Positions 50,808-60,969 of a DNA stretch of 64,000 nt are shown here, one piece after another. The stretch is from Solobacterium sp. (GTDB taxonomy: Bacteria; Bacillota_I; Bacilli_A; Erysipelotrichales; Erysipelotrichaceae). Every line of letters begins with the position of its first letter. The first letter of the stretch is position 1. A program made the position numbers and the translations under genes. A model generated the notes under the pieces. That model had not been told where the DNA came from. It worked only from the letters and a program-made list of their open reading frames with translations, and made no database searches. Location: positions 40,244-104,243 of the forward strand of contig JAFWNG010000021.1 of NCBI GenBank assembly GCA_017510405.1, read 5' to 3'.

Positions 50808-51692
50808 TCACTTTTTCTCATCTTCTTTTTTCAGCTTGATACTAAAGGGAACTTCAGTATCAACAACAAACATTTCATGATACGCGCCATTGTAGACCGG
50901 TGTTCGCCAGTCCCCGTACTGTACAGTAAGAACCTCATCATAGTATTTAGGACAGGTTATAGTCGTATTCTCAAACGGAAGCTCAACCGTTTCTTCGAAC
51001 CATGAAGCCTTCCACATGTTCTTAGCATCAAACGTCCGGAAGCTGACGGCACCGATGATACCGGTAGGCTCTTTTATTGCAGCACAACGTTCAAAATATA
51101 GATTTTTGATTTCCTGAATCGTATATTTCTCACTGTATTTCCTGTAAATATCAATATACTTCTTGTATTCGGGATTCACATGTAACAGACCATTCGCCTC
51201 GCCTTCAAGTGCCGTAAAACCTCTGAAGGCTTTCCACGCTTCCATGATCGATTCTTTCATCTTTATTCTTGTTTCTTCATCTTCCGGAACATTGAAAATC
51301 GGGAAAATATCAATGAAAACTCCTTTATTGTATTCCGGATCTGCCATGTTAAGATATTCCCATTTTGTACAGCCGGTCGTATCACTTCTGCGCAGCCGTG
51401 CATTGCTGATTTCACTGTTTTTCTCTGTCAGATGACACTGAAAGAAATAAGGATACTGACATTCTACGGAAGAGACTTCCATAAACTTCTTATAATCCTC
51501 CCATGGTATAAGAATATCTATATCATCATCCCATGGTATAAAACCCTGATGTCTGGCAGCACCAAGCAAGGTTCCGCCAATTGCATAATACTTCAATCCA
51601 TATTTGGAGCAGATTTCTTTGAACTTTGCGAGCAGATCCAATTCAACAGCCCACAGTTTTCTTGACTCTTCCGTAACAATATACTCTTCCAT
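50808..51692 (-). CDS. LicD family phosphotransferase, copy 3
   Basis: The 294-residue protein has [20 protein letters not shown] (residues about 38-57), NARLRRSDTTG, VFIDIFPIFNVP and VELPFENTTITCPKYYDEVL. Its start ATG 51692 overlaps the preceding LicD stop (TAATG). Together with copy 2 it looks like a recent tandem duplicate. Separate substrates or acceptor positions on the glycan are plausible. Confidence 0.88.
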   Translation of the reverse strand: MEEYIVTEESRKLWAVELDLLAKFKEICSKYGLKYYAIGGTLLGAARHQGFIPWDDDIDILIPWEDYKKFMEVSSVECQYPYFFQCHLTEKNSEISNARLRRSDTTGCTKWEYLNMADPEYNKGVFIDIFPIFNVPEDEETRIKMKESIMEAWKAFRGFTALEGEANGLLHVNPEYKKYIDIYRKYSEKYTIQEIKNLYFERCAAIKEPTGIIGAVSFRTFDAKNMWKASWFEETVELPFENTTITCPKYYDEVLTVQYGDWRTPVYNGAYHEMFVVDTEVPFSIKLKKEDEKK

Positions 51693-52582
51693 TATTTTTT
51701 CCCCTGTTCATCCTCGTACAATACATCTTCTCTGATTCCGCCAAAGTCATAACTTGAACACGGCGCATGCGCCACTCGCTTCTCCTCAGGCGGAAGCGTC
51801 ATATAATCTCCATACTCATATTCCAGAAATGCATCATAATCCTGAATGCCGTAAAGAACTGTATCTTCAAATTGATACTCCGCTCTTTCCAGAAACCATT
51901 TTTTCGGCATGCTGTAACGTACAGGAAGCGGTGCTTTTCTATAGAACTTTCCGGTAGACGGCATAAACAAAATCCTGACTCTGTTAGGTCTGTCGTTTGA
52001 ACTTTTACTGATATACCATTTATTTGCATTTGCATATACTGTATCTACCGGAATCTTGCTTAGAAGTGTATACCAGAATTTCCAGAATCCTTTTTCATTT
52101 TCCTTGGCTACCTGTGCCCAAATCGTTTTCCTCAAACAAAAGCAATGAAAATCCTGCAGCATCTGCATCGGCAGTGTTTTGGGAGCATCATCAAGAGGGA
52201 AGACATCCAGACATATGCCAGTTTGTCCCTTCATATGTTCCTGCCCGGCACGTACAAACGTTGTCCCTGTTCTTCTCAGTTTCCCGTATCCCCAAAGATA
52301 ACCCGGGTCCGTTGTATGATCCTGAAAATAACAGATATCAGGATTCATCTCCGAAGCGACTTTTTTAAAGTTCTCATAATCCTCCCGAAGCATCGCAATA
52401 TCTGCATCGTCATCCCATGGGATATATCCTTTATGTCTTACGGCGCCGAGAAGAGTTCCGGCAAAAATAACATATTTAATATCATGTTTCCTGCAGACTC
52501 GATCAAATTCTTTCAGCATATCAAGCTGGATCAGCTGCATTCTTCTGAATTCCTTTCCAGTAATCTCAATTACCTGGCCCAT
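51692..52582 (-). CDS. LicD family phosphotransferase, copy 4
   Basis: ATG 52582 is preferred (296 residues; GGGGGAG six bases ahead) over the longer TTG reading at 52603. Signature AGTLLGAVRHKGYIPWDDDAD, YGKLRRTGTTFVR, CLDVFPLDDAP, and FEDTVLYGIQDYDAFLEYEYGDYM. It is the first gene in the minus-strand run 46491-52582 and diverges from an LTA-synthase-like gene on the plus strand. Confidence 0.88.
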   Translation of the reverse strand: MGQVIEITGKEFRRMQLIQLDMLKEFDRVCRKHDIKYVIFAGTLLGAVRHKGYIPWDDDADIAMLREDYENFKKVASEMNPDICYFQDHTTDPGYLWGYGKLRRTGTTFVRAGQEHMKGQTGICLDVFPLDDAPKTLPMQMLQDFHCFCLRKTIWAQVAKENEKGFWKFWYTLLSKIPVDTVYANANKWYISKSSNDRPNRVRILFMPSTGKFYRKAPLPVRYSMPKKWFLERAEYQFEDTVLYGIQDYDAFLEYEYGDYMTLPPEEKRVAHAPCSSYDFGGIREDVLYEDEQGKK

Positions 52583-52849
52583 ATCAATCTCCCCCAATGT
52601 CAATAAAATCTATATAAGAAGCATTCTTCGATTTTTTCCAGTCATCAAAAAACGTCTATATATTGAAATAGAACAGGCACTTTGATTCAATATAGTTTTC
52701 TCTTCATCCGGAGATGAGAAATACATCTGTGTCAAAGTTCCCGCGAAAATCTATTTCAAGAACTAGTATATGGGATGATTCTCTAACCTACAAGTTGTTT
52801 CAAATCATATAATATTGTCTAAACTGATGAAGAATGATATAAAAACTAT

Positions 52850-54640
52850 ATGCGAAATTTTGATTTTAAAAAGATGGTCCTGCCCGTCATTCTGGTTGCA
52901 CTTTCGATGTATTGCCAGCATTTGCAGTTATTGTACAGTGCTTCAGTCAGCATTAAATACTGTCTGACAATGGATATACGATATTTACTGCTGAACATGA
53001 TGATTTCAGTAATCCCGTTTCTGCTGATCCTTCTGATATCGCGGAATACGGTAAGATCACTGCTGATCAGCAGCATCCTGGTTACTGTACTGAGTCTGAT
53101 CAACTATCACGTGTTTTTATTCCACGGCACTCCCTTCCTTGCCTCAGATATTTACAATATAGGGACTGCATTTGATGTGATGGCAGGCTATAAGCCTGTG
53201 TTCGACAGTATGGTTATCCGCCTGCTTGCTATAGCATTCATCGAAATCATTATGATGCTTATCGTAAGAAAGATGCTGAAAAAAAACTCATCCAATATAA
53301 AAAGAAGAGTATCCGGTTCAGTACTGGCAATCGACTGCATAGCTCTCTGGATGATATTCTTTTCCGGATGGACTCTGTTTCCAAACAGTCTTGTTTCCTG
53401 GTCATGGGCAAAACCGATGGCAAAGTATGGATATGAAGTCTGTTTCATGAACAGCATTTACTGCACAAATAAAAAATACAACATGATAGAAGGCTATGAT
53501 GTCGAAAAACTGAATAAGTATCTGTCTGAAGACAGTACAGCAGAGTATTCCGATTCAGATGCCCGCCCGGATATCATATTGATTCTGAATGAGGCATTCA
53601 GTAATTTGAATTATAACTCAGGCATTAAAGAGGCTCAGACAGTTCTTGAACCGATCGATACGATCGAAGGTATTATTTCAGGGCATGCTGTTGTACCTTT
53701 GATCGGAGGCGGCACAAACTGTTCCGAATATGAACTTCTGACATCAAACAGTATGTATGAGATTTCATCCGCTTCACCATTTGCGGTGTTGAATCTTACG
53801 GATGCCAGCAGTATTGTCAGTCACCTGAAATCATTAGGTTATGCCAGTACTGCAATGCACTGCTACAGCGAAGACAACTATGCAAGAAACACTGCCTATC
53901 CGGACCTTGGATTTGACAATGTTTATTTGGGAAATAAGTATTTCACTTACAACAAGCACGGAAATCGCGAATGGCTGGACCGGGATAATTATCTTGATCT
54001 TCTTGAATACTATAAAAATGCAGGTGATTCTCCGAGATTTATGTATCTGCTGACCTTCCAGAATCACGGCGGATATGAACAGAACGATGCCAGTTATGAC
54101 ACAGTTAAAGTCACCTCTGATTACGGATCACTGACGGATGATGTTAATGAGTATCTCACCAGCATGAAATCCTGTGCTGAAAGTTTTGAGTATCTGATCG
54201 ATCAGCTGTCTCAATCTGACAGACCGGTCATCGTACTTATGATGGGTGATCACGCACCTTCATTCATTTCCGAATTACCTGTCTCTGATAAAGGCACACA
54301 GTCTTCTATTGTTCAGCGAACCGTACCATATTATGTATGGTCTAATACGGATCTGGATACAGATGTATTCTCCGAAACAGCAACATTGACCGACCTTATT
54401 CCCATGCTTTTAAAATCAGCACATATGCCCTTAACACCATATTATCAATTCATTTATGATCTTCATTTATCTGTTCCGATTCGAACATCTGACGGATTAT
54501 ATTACGATTCGAACGGAACTGAAATCAATTTGAAGTCCGGCAGTGAATACGGTGACTCTATTCGGGATTATTACTACATGGAATATAATAATATGGTTCA
54601 TGGAGAGGATTATATTCCTGAACTGTTCAGAAACAACTGA
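52850..54640 (+). CDS. LTA-synthase-like membrane sulfatase-fold protein, plus strand
   Basis: The 596-residue protein has about five N-terminal membrane helices (residues 10-180), then an extracellular sulfatase-fold domain: ILILNEAFSNL (metal ligand Glu), GGGTNCSEYELLTSN (likely nucleophile Thr), FQNHGGY, and MMGDHAPS (Asp-His). It is the only gene on the plus strand in this half and diverges from the LicD run. A TATAAT box lies at 52808-52813. It may use a different phospholipid donor from its two minus-strand paralogs. Confidence 0.88.
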   Translation: MRNFDFKKMVLPVILVALSMYCQHLQLLYSASVSIKYCLTMDIRYLLLNMMISVIPFLLILLISRNTVRSLLISSILVTVLSLINYHVFLFHGTPFLASDIYNIGTAFDVMAGYKPVFDSMVIRLLAIAFIEIIMMLIVRKMLKKNSSNIKRRVSGSVLAIDCIALWMIFFSGWTLFPNSLVSWSWAKPMAKYGYEVCFMNSIYCTNKKYNMIEGYDVEKLNKYLSEDSTAEYSDSDARPDIILILNEAFSNLNYNSGIKEAQTVLEPIDTIEGIISGHAVVPLIGGGTNCSEYELLTSNSMYEISSASPFAVLNLTDASSIVSHLKSLGYASTAMHCYSEDNYARNTAYPDLGFDNVYLGNKYFTYNKHGNREWLDRDNYLDLLEYYKNAGDSPRFMYLLTFQNHGGYEQNDASYDTVKVTSDYGSLTDDVNEYLTSMKSCAESFEYLIDQLSQSDRPVIVLMMGDHAPSFISELPVSDKGTQSSIVQRTVPYYVWSNTDLDTDVFSETATLTDLIPMLLKSAHMPLTPYYQFIYDLHLSVPIRTSDGLYYDSNGTEINLKSGSEYGDSIRDYYYMEYNNMVHGEDYIPELFRNN

Positions 54641-54715
54641 CATTCCATTCTCTATACCTGTTATTATCCATTTCGCTGCTTAGTATCTTATTGAAAATGT
54701 GAAGACATGTCATTT

Positions 54716-54751
54716 AAAAAGTCTCCCGCGATTGGGAGACCTTTTGTTTTT
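54716..54751 (+). terminator. Terminator between the two convergent LTA-synthase-like genes
   Basis: GTCTCCC-GCGATT-GGGAGAC is preceded by an A run and followed by CTTTTGTTTTT. It lies 80 bases after the plus-strand gene stop and 24 bases beyond the minus-strand gene stop, so it can serve both. Confidence 0.8.
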
Positions 54752-54775
54752 AACAGACTGACAGAATACTGAGTA

Positions 54776-56722
54776 CTATTCCCCGGAATCAGGTATCGGG
54801 AAAAAACGAGTATCTTTATTTCCCTTTGAGGAATCGTAAACCATATAATTGTATTCTTTGATCAGTTCATACTCATCAAGTACCGATGATGAGAACTTGG
54901 TGAATTGTTTTTTATCATTGAGATATATGCCGTTCGTGTTCATTGCGGAGGAAACACCGTTTACATCTTTAATGAACCTGTTGTAAACAGGCAGTTCAAT
55001 TCCCGAAGCATCCAGTAAATATGTCGACAGGTAATTCATGCTTGTCATAGGAACTTCTTCATTCTGAGAATAGTAATTCGTCCAGATGAGGAACGGCACA
55101 GTATATTTCAGCTGAATTTCATCCAGGGTCTTAAAATCGGATCCATGTAATTCCTTATAGAATTCATCGTCCAGTTTTGGAAAATGATCACCGTAGAAAA
55201 GAACAACAACTTTTCTTTCTTCCTTTTTCAATTCTTCAAGAAGATACTGTAAAGCACTGTCGGATTCATGTATAAGCGATAAATACTGCTCTGCCTCCGG
55301 ATATTGATTTCCGGACTCAAACTGCAGTTCGATGGTATTCTGAAAATCATCTTCTTCATAATCGAAAGCGCCATGATTCTGCATTGTAACGCCAAAGACG
55401 AACACATTATCATTGCTTTCGCATGCTTTATGATATTTATCCAGCAAAACCTCATACATGTATTGATCACTTCGATAATGTCTTATGAGTTTTTCTTCCG
55501 GGAAATCCTCCAGAAAATACGTTTCATCAAATCCAAGGTATGGATATATCTTATTTCTCATCCAGCCGCTGCTGTGAAATGGATGCATTGCAATACATTC
55601 ATATCCCAGTTTATTCAGATCTGTCACGATTGAATACGTCGGTCCTTTAATGATCTGATGGTAGGCAATCATTCCCTGCGGAAAAAACATCATGGAGTTG
55701 CCTGTAAGGAACTCATATTCTGAATTCGGTGTTCCTCCTCCGTAAACGGAAGACAGTGTGTATCCTTTATATACATAGTCGGATACAGAATCCAGATATG
55801 GAGTCACAGCAGTATTAACGGGCAGATCACCGATATGATTCATATCCGCGAATGATTCGTTCATGACAACAATGATATCCGGTCTGTCCTGATCCGTATT
55901 TTTAGTATCTGTTCCTTCATATTTCTGATATATTCCGTCTATTGTTTTTGAACTGTAACCGGACGGTTTAAAGATAATGGACTCTTTCAACTGTGATACA
56001 AAATTAACCAGATACCCGTTTTTCAGCGTTCCGTTGATAGCAAAATGATTCGGAACGATATACCGATAACATACACTGATCAGGAAAACGAAAACGCATA
56101 CAGACGCCAGCCCAACCGCATAGGATCTGACGCCAAGCTTTTTTTCAACGAGTTTCGGGGTGCTCCATACAAGCGTTAAAAACATACAGAGGAAGCTGTA
56201 CACATAAAGATGAAAGGAAAAGAGATCAAACTGGTAGTTTGGCATTACTTTCATAGCTGTATTGATCGCCAGCAAGTCTGATGGAGTCAATTCGTTTCCG
56301 CGAAAGCAGAAAACATAATAGTCCACTGTTAACAGCAGTATGATCGGTATCGCGACTGCAGTAATTGCGGTTTTTTCCGACTTGAATATCAAAGTCGTAA
56401 TCACCAGCAGGATCAATACGATCATGAGTTCAGACAATATATTAACGATCGGCAACTGAAACAATGTCTCATTGCACGAGCGCTGGCTGAGGCTTGATAT
56501 TACCAGAGAAGATACCAGCAGGATGACACACAACGCAATCTGTTTATTCTTTTTGCTTAACTGAAGATTCTTAAAGTCAAGTGCGCCCAGAAATACAATC
56601 AGGACTGACAGGATCAATCCGTTGCGTATTCTGTTAACAGCCACTGAAAAGGCAAAAATCAATATTGCAGCAATCAGGAAGATAACTGCTTTTTTTGTTT
56701 TAATATTCAAATACTGTTTCAT
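54776..56722 (-). CDS. LTA-synthase-like membrane sulfatase-fold protein, minus strand
   Basis: A 648-residue protein, most like the 38896-40863 paralog: about five N-terminal membrane helices, IVVMNESFADM (metal ligand Glu), GGGTPNSEYEFLTGNSM (Thr nucleophile), FGVTMQNHGAF and YGDHFPK. It probably transfers a phosphoglycerol or similar unit outside the membrane. It sits 69 bases downstream of an acyltransferase gene in the TagGH-LicD run. Confidence 0.88.
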   Translation of the reverse strand: MKQYLNIKTKKAVIFLIAAILIFAFSVAVNRIRNGLILSVLIVFLGALDFKNLQLSKKNKQIALCVILLVSSLVISSLSQRSCNETLFQLPIVNILSELMIVLILLVITTLIFKSEKTAITAVAIPIILLLTVDYYVFCFRGNELTPSDLLAINTAMKVMPNYQFDLFSFHLYVYSFLCMFLTLVWSTPKLVEKKLGVRSYAVGLASVCVFVFLISVCYRYIVPNHFAINGTLKNGYLVNFVSQLKESIIFKPSGYSSKTIDGIYQKYEGTDTKNTDQDRPDIIVVMNESFADMNHIGDLPVNTAVTPYLDSVSDYVYKGYTLSSVYGGGTPNSEYEFLTGNSMMFFPQGMIAYHQIIKGPTYSIVTDLNKLGYECIAMHPFHSSGWMRNKIYPYLGFDETYFLEDFPEEKLIRHYRSDQYMYEVLLDKYHKACESNDNVFVFGVTMQNHGAFDYEEDDFQNTIELQFESGNQYPEAEQYLSLIHESDSALQYLLEELKKEERKVVVLFYGDHFPKLDDEFYKELHGSDFKTLDEIQLKYTVPFLIWTNYYSQNEEVPMTSMNYLSTYLLDASGIELPVYNRFIKDVNGVSSAMNTNGIYLNDKKQFTKFSSSVLDEYELIKEYNYMVYDSSKGNKDTRFFPIPDSGE

Positions 56723-56791
56723 ACTATCCCTCTTTTTTCCCGTTCAGGAATCTGATTCCTGCAACAATCTACTAAAACCAGATAATACAAT

Positions 56792-57805
56792 TTATGTCAA
56801 CTGATAAATCTTACTTCTGGATCTTAATAATGCCAGTCCTGTGATCAAAGTCCCCAAAACGGTAAATATAAACAGTACCGTTCCTGAAATATCATTTCCT
56901 GCGACCGCCCGATAAACGGAGGCAAATGCCAGGATAAATACCGGATGAGAATAAAAAGTGAAACCCGATAGTTTTCTGCAAACAGATGATATCTCTTTTA
57001 ATTCAGGCATTGGGTGCAGGATCAGAACGATCAGTACAGATACCGTAAGTGGGTATAAACCAAATGTGAGTATGATGTTATTCTGAAAATTCATCCGTAT
57101 AACAAAGAGTATTTCCAGAATCCATACCAGCAGTGACCCCAGCATCATGACCATCCCATTCTTCAGATTTGCTTTTTCATTTATCTTATTAACAAAATAT
57201 CCTCCGGCAAAAAAAGGATATCCCATTAATAAAATTCTCCGAATATGAATAAACTGAGGAAGAGACAGTATATTTCCCAGAACAGGGACATTTTTACACA
57301 GATTAAAATAGGCACAGCCTAAACAACCCAGGATGTAGAAGGCAAACCCTGCCGGAATGATCCATTTCTTCAGTCCGCTCTTCCAAAGCAGAGTTGCAAA
57401 ACATATGGAGAATATTAAAGCAGGAAAATACCAGAAATGATAATAGCTGCCATAAAAGAGAAAAGACACAACACAATTCGCTATAAATCCTTTGGGATTT
57501 GCATATCCCCATTGCAGAAAATCAATAAAAAAGTATATGCAGCTCCAAAAGAAATAAACCCTGATCAACCGCAATACCTCTTTTTTGAATGGCTTTTCAC
57601 CGTTCTGCAGTTTCTGAAAATAAAAATACCCGGAAACCATGAAGAAAAACGGTACAGCTATTCTTGGAATAATCTGTACCAAAACAAAGCTCAGTTTTGG
57701 CAATGTACTCTCAAAAGGTTTTGTATGTATAGCAATAACAAGTAAAGCACATATATATCTGAAGATATCGATGGAAGGAATACGTTGTTTCTTAATGCTG
57801 TTCAT
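56792..57805 (-). CDS. Acyltransferase family 3 membrane protein
   Basis: The 337-residue protein begins RIPSIDIFRYICALLVIAIHTKPFE, the family signature with the histidine in AIHT, followed by about ten membrane segments and FFMVSGYFYF. It lies 15 bases downstream of LicD copy 5 and is likely cotranscribed. It probably acylates the exported glycan. Confidence 0.85.
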   Translation of the reverse strand: MNSIKKQRIPSIDIFRYICALLVIAIHTKPFESTLPKLSFVLVQIIPRIAVPFFFMVSGYFYFQKLQNGEKPFKKEVLRLIRVYFFWSCIYFFIDFLQWGYANPKGFIANCVVSFLFYGSYYHFWYFPALIFSICFATLLWKSGLKKWIIPAGFAFYILGCLGCAYFNLCKNVPVLGNILSLPQFIHIRRILLMGYPFFAGGYFVNKINEKANLKNGMVMMLGSLLVWILEILFVIRMNFQNNIILTFGLYPLTVSVLIVLILHPMPELKEISSVCRKLSGFTFYSHPVFILAFASVYRAVAGNDISGTVLFIFTVLGTLITGLALLRSRSKIYQLT

Positions 57806-57820
57806 AAATCGAAAACTTGC

Positions 57821-58648
57821 TTACTTATACATTTCATAGGAGTTATTACAGTCCAGGACGATCTCTGTTTTAAACCTTTTTGCATGCCCGCCTCTCTTCT
57901 CTACCGGAGGCAGTTTCATATAATCTCCAAATACTCTTGTTAACTGTCCTTCCGTATCGTACGGAACAGAGAAAACATCATCTTCAAACTTCATTTTTCT
58001 GCCCGGTCCCGAAAATTCTCCCGGCAGATATTCATTTATTCCAAAACTGCCTGCAGAAATGATTCTCATATTTTTATTCGGATCAAAATCTTTCGTCAGT
58101 TTGTGCAGGTACATTTTTCCTAATTCTTTTCTCAACCACACCGGAGTCAGATCAAACAGTTTTGTTTTCACTGTTTTATTTTCACCGTTAAACCTTCTGT
58201 ATTCTGTATTGATAATTGCCAGATACTGAGAAAGGATCTTTTTCTTTTTTAAAAACTCTTCCTTACTTCCATAGGAAACCAGCGGAAAAACATCAACATA
58301 TATTGACCAGTGAATATCCAGATATTTTTCTTTCAGTATTAAAGATGTTGTCCCGTTCTTCATAACTTTTCCGTAACAGTAATGGTATCCCGGATCGGTA
58401 TACGCTGTCTGGAAAAAATAATCCTTCCCTAATTCTTTCTGAGCGATCCTGCAGAACTTCAGATAATCAGGTGCCGGCATGATAACATCTATATCATCAT
58501 CCCAGGGAATGAAGCCGCCATGACGGACTGCTCCAAGTAACGTTCCATACGCAAGAAAATATGCCAGATCATGCTTTTCACATATTTCTTTTATTTTTTT
58601 AAGAATATCCAGTTCAACAAGCTGTACTTCTCTAACGCTGCTGTTCAT
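57821..58648 (-). CDS. LicD family phosphotransferase, copy 5
   Basis: A 275-residue LicD protein: [20 protein letters not shown] (residues about 34-53), YGKVMKNGTTSLILK, IYVDVFPLVSYGS and FEDDVFSVPYDTEGQLTRVFG. It lies 39 bases downstream of the TagH-type ATPase gene, so this copy probably decorates the same exported polymer. Confidence 0.88.
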   Translation of the reverse strand: MNSSVREVQLVELDILKKIKEICEKHDLAYFLAYGTLLGAVRHGGFIPWDDDIDVIMPAPDYLKFCRIAQKELGKDYFFQTAYTDPGYHYCYGKVMKNGTTSLILKEKYLDIHWSIYVDVFPLVSYGSKEEFLKKKKILSQYLAIINTEYRRFNGENKTVKTKLFDLTPVWLRKELGKMYLHKLTKDFDPNKNMRIISAGSFGINEYLPGEFSGPGRKMKFEDDVFSVPYDTEGQLTRVFGDYMKLPPVEKRGGHAKRFKTEIVLDCNNSYEMYK

Positions 58649-58687
58649 TATAAGCCCCTTAAGTATTAAACTTCCGTTATTTATCGA

Positions 58688-59959
58688 TCACTTAATGATT
58701 TCAACGGATGCACTGGGAATAATAATATTTCCCCATCTGTTCGAATACCACTCTGTTTTCTGTTCGGTATTTTCAATGATAATATCCATTCCTCTGACAC
58801 AATCGCAGTCTAAGTATTCACCCATAGAATCTACCTGGAAAAAGGTAAATAATGAGAAATAACGGCCCGGCGCCAGTAAAGAGAGATCGTATTTCAGAAC
58901 CAGTTCATTCTCGGTATCTTTTTTGCAGGAGCAGACATCAGAGTTGATCGATGTTGCCAAAGGCGTACCTTCCTTTGTTCTGATTTCATAACGAACTCCG
59001 AGTTGTTTGATATCTGTATTATTTTTCCACAGGATACGGATATTGATCGGTTCGTTCTGATAGAAGATACAGGAATCTTTATCGACATAATTTGCCGTGG
59101 AAATCCTGACGGCATCATTTTTTAACCATTTCGGACGCTTGTAATTCGAATAGTCCATGAATACTGTTTCATTACTGTTATTGCTCATGTAGATGCTGAT
59201 TGCCTTTTCGACATCGCCGTCAAATATCACCTGTCCTTTTGACAGCACTACGCATCTGGAACACAGTCTTCGTATCGTATTCATATTATGGGAAACATAA
59301 AGAATTGTTTTCCCTTCCAGCCGGGATGAATCAAACATTTTGTCCAGACATTTCTGCTGGAACGCCATATCACCAACTGCTAATACTTCATCCATGATCA
59401 TGATTTCTGAATCCAGATGTGCAGCAACCGAAAATGCCAGTTTTACATACATACCCGAAGAGTATCTTTTAACAGGTGTATCTATAAACTCACCGACTTC
59501 AGAAAACTCGATGATCTGGTCCATTTTTTCATCTATTTCCGCTTTTGTCATGCCGAGAATGGCACCATTCATATAAACGTTCTCTCTGCCGGTCATTTCA
59601 CCGTGAAAGCCTGTACCTACTTCAAGCATGCTTGTGACGCGGCCGTAGATGTCAATGGAACCTTCTGTCGGAGCCGTAACCCTGCTGAGCAGTTTCAATA
59701 AAGTACTTTTCCCGGCTCCGTTTTTCCCGATAATACCAAGAGCTTCCCCTTTATAAACAGTCAGATCGATACCGTTCAAAGCCATAAGGGTCTGTCCGTA
59801 GATGTTCTGGTTGCTTCCAACAACGGAATTAGGATCTTCTTTACCCCTTTTCCTGGCCCACCATGACTGCAGATCGCCCTGAAGAGTTCCGCCGCCGATT
59901 TGTCCCAAACGGTATTTTTTCTTCACATTCTGTATATTTATTGCAATCTCTTTATCCAT
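58688..59959 (-). CDS. Polysaccharide/teichoic-acid ABC exporter ATPase (TagH/Wzt type)
   Basis: The 423-residue protein has a leading KYRLGQIGGGTLQGDLQSW stretch, then Walker A IGKNGAGKSTLLKLL, signature YSSGMYVKLAFSVAAHLDSE, Walker B IMIMDEVLAVGD. Residues about 260-423 form a Wzt-like C-terminal beta-sandwich, a glycan-recognition domain in O-antigen and teichoic-acid exporters. Its permease partner lies 12 bases upstream. The pair moves undecaprenyl-linked polymer across the membrane. Confidence 0.92.
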   Translation of the reverse strand: MDKEIAINIQNVKKKYRLGQIGGGTLQGDLQSWWARKRGKEDPNSVVGSNQNIYGQTLMALNGIDLTVYKGEALGIIGKNGAGKSTLLKLLSRVTAPTEGSIDIYGRVTSMLEVGTGFHGEMTGRENVYMNGAILGMTKAEIDEKMDQIIEFSEVGEFIDTPVKRYSSGMYVKLAFSVAAHLDSEIMIMDEVLAVGDMAFQQKCLDKMFDSSRLEGKTILYVSHNMNTIRRLCSRCVVLSKGQVIFDGDVEKAISIYMSNNSNETVFMDYSNYKRPKWLKNDAVRISTANYVDKDSCIFYQNEPINIRILWKNNTDIKQLGVRYEIRTKEGTPLATSINSDVCSCKKDTENELVLKYDLSLLAPGRYFSLFTFFQVDSMGEYLDCDCVRGMDIIIENTEQKTEWYSNRWGNIIIPSASVEIIK

Positions 59960-59971
59960 CTTTATGTTTCC

Positions 59972-60841
59972 TTAAATCGTATCCATGAACGTCTTTTCAA
60001 CTCTGTTAAAGATTGAGATACCGAACAGCAGAATAATTACTGTAATAATAATGCTCACAACCCAGTAGAATATATTCACTTCTCCCGTGCCCAGGAAGAT
60101 ATACCGGAATGTTTCCATAGCCTGAGTGACAGGATTGATCCGGAGCAATGTAGAAAGCATTGGATCCGTTATCTGTGATAATGGATATACAACAGGTGTT
60201 CCGTACATCCATAATTGAACACCGAATCCAACCAGAATACTCAGGTCTCTGTATTTCGTTGTAAGAGACGAGACGATGATTCCGAAACCTAATCCAAGGC
60301 AGCCAAGCTGTAATAAGATCAGGAATATAAACGGAATGCAGATCCAGTTCGGAGTTACCTGTTTTATAGCAATAAAATAGATCCAGAAAAAACTGAACAT
60401 CAACAACTGAATAAAGAAGTTAATAACAGCTCCCAATACAGAAGAAATCGGAATGGTCAGACGCGGAAAATAAACTTTCCCGAATATTCGCGCATTTGAC
60501 CGGAAAGTACCTGCTGTCATAGTCAAGCAGGACGAAAAGAACGTCCACAGGGCATTACTTCCCATATAAAACAGTAATTTCGGCACTCCTTCTGTACTTA
60601 ATCCGGCAATTACGCCAAACAAAAGGTTATACATTACACTGGTAATGAACGGGTTAAGAAACAGCCATATCGGACCAAGAATGGTTTGTTTATACCGAAC
60701 GGTAAAAGATCTTTTGGTAAACAGGATAATCAGATCTCTGTAATCCCATACTTCTTTCAGGTTGAAGTTCAGTAATCCGTGTTCTGGTTCAATATGAATG
60801 TGCTTCGGCTTCTTTTTTTCTTTATCAACAGCTATATCCAT
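59972..60841 (-). CDS. Polysaccharide/teichoic-acid ABC exporter permease (TagG/Wzm type)
   Basis: The 289-residue protein has about six membrane helices and the ABC-2 permease pattern: KRSFTVRYKQTILGPIWLFL near the start, FGIIVSSLTTKYRDL, LWMYGTPVVYPLS, and INPVTQAMETFRY. It pairs with the ATPase encoded just downstream. AGGAAA precedes ATG 60841. Confidence 0.92.
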   Translation of the reverse strand: MDIAVDKEKKKPKHIHIEPEHGLLNFNLKEVWDYRDLIILFTKRSFTVRYKQTILGPIWLFLNPFITSVMYNLLFGVIAGLSTEGVPKLLFYMGSNALWTFFSSCLTMTAGTFRSNARIFGKVYFPRLTIPISSVLGAVINFFIQLLMFSFFWIYFIAIKQVTPNWICIPFIFLILLQLGCLGLGFGIIVSSLTTKYRDLSILVGFGVQLWMYGTPVVYPLSQITDPMLSTLLRINPVTQAMETFRYIFLGTGEVNIFYWVVSIIITVIILLFGISIFNRVEKTFMDTI

Positions 60842-60969
60842 ACTCTTTTTCCTATTAAAACAATATCTTTCACTAACAATACTTTTTACAGAGCCAAAGA
60901 AATACTTCAGTTCATGCCTGCTTATTATACCAATGAGACGGCGGTATGTTTCGATTTTTTTAATAACTG

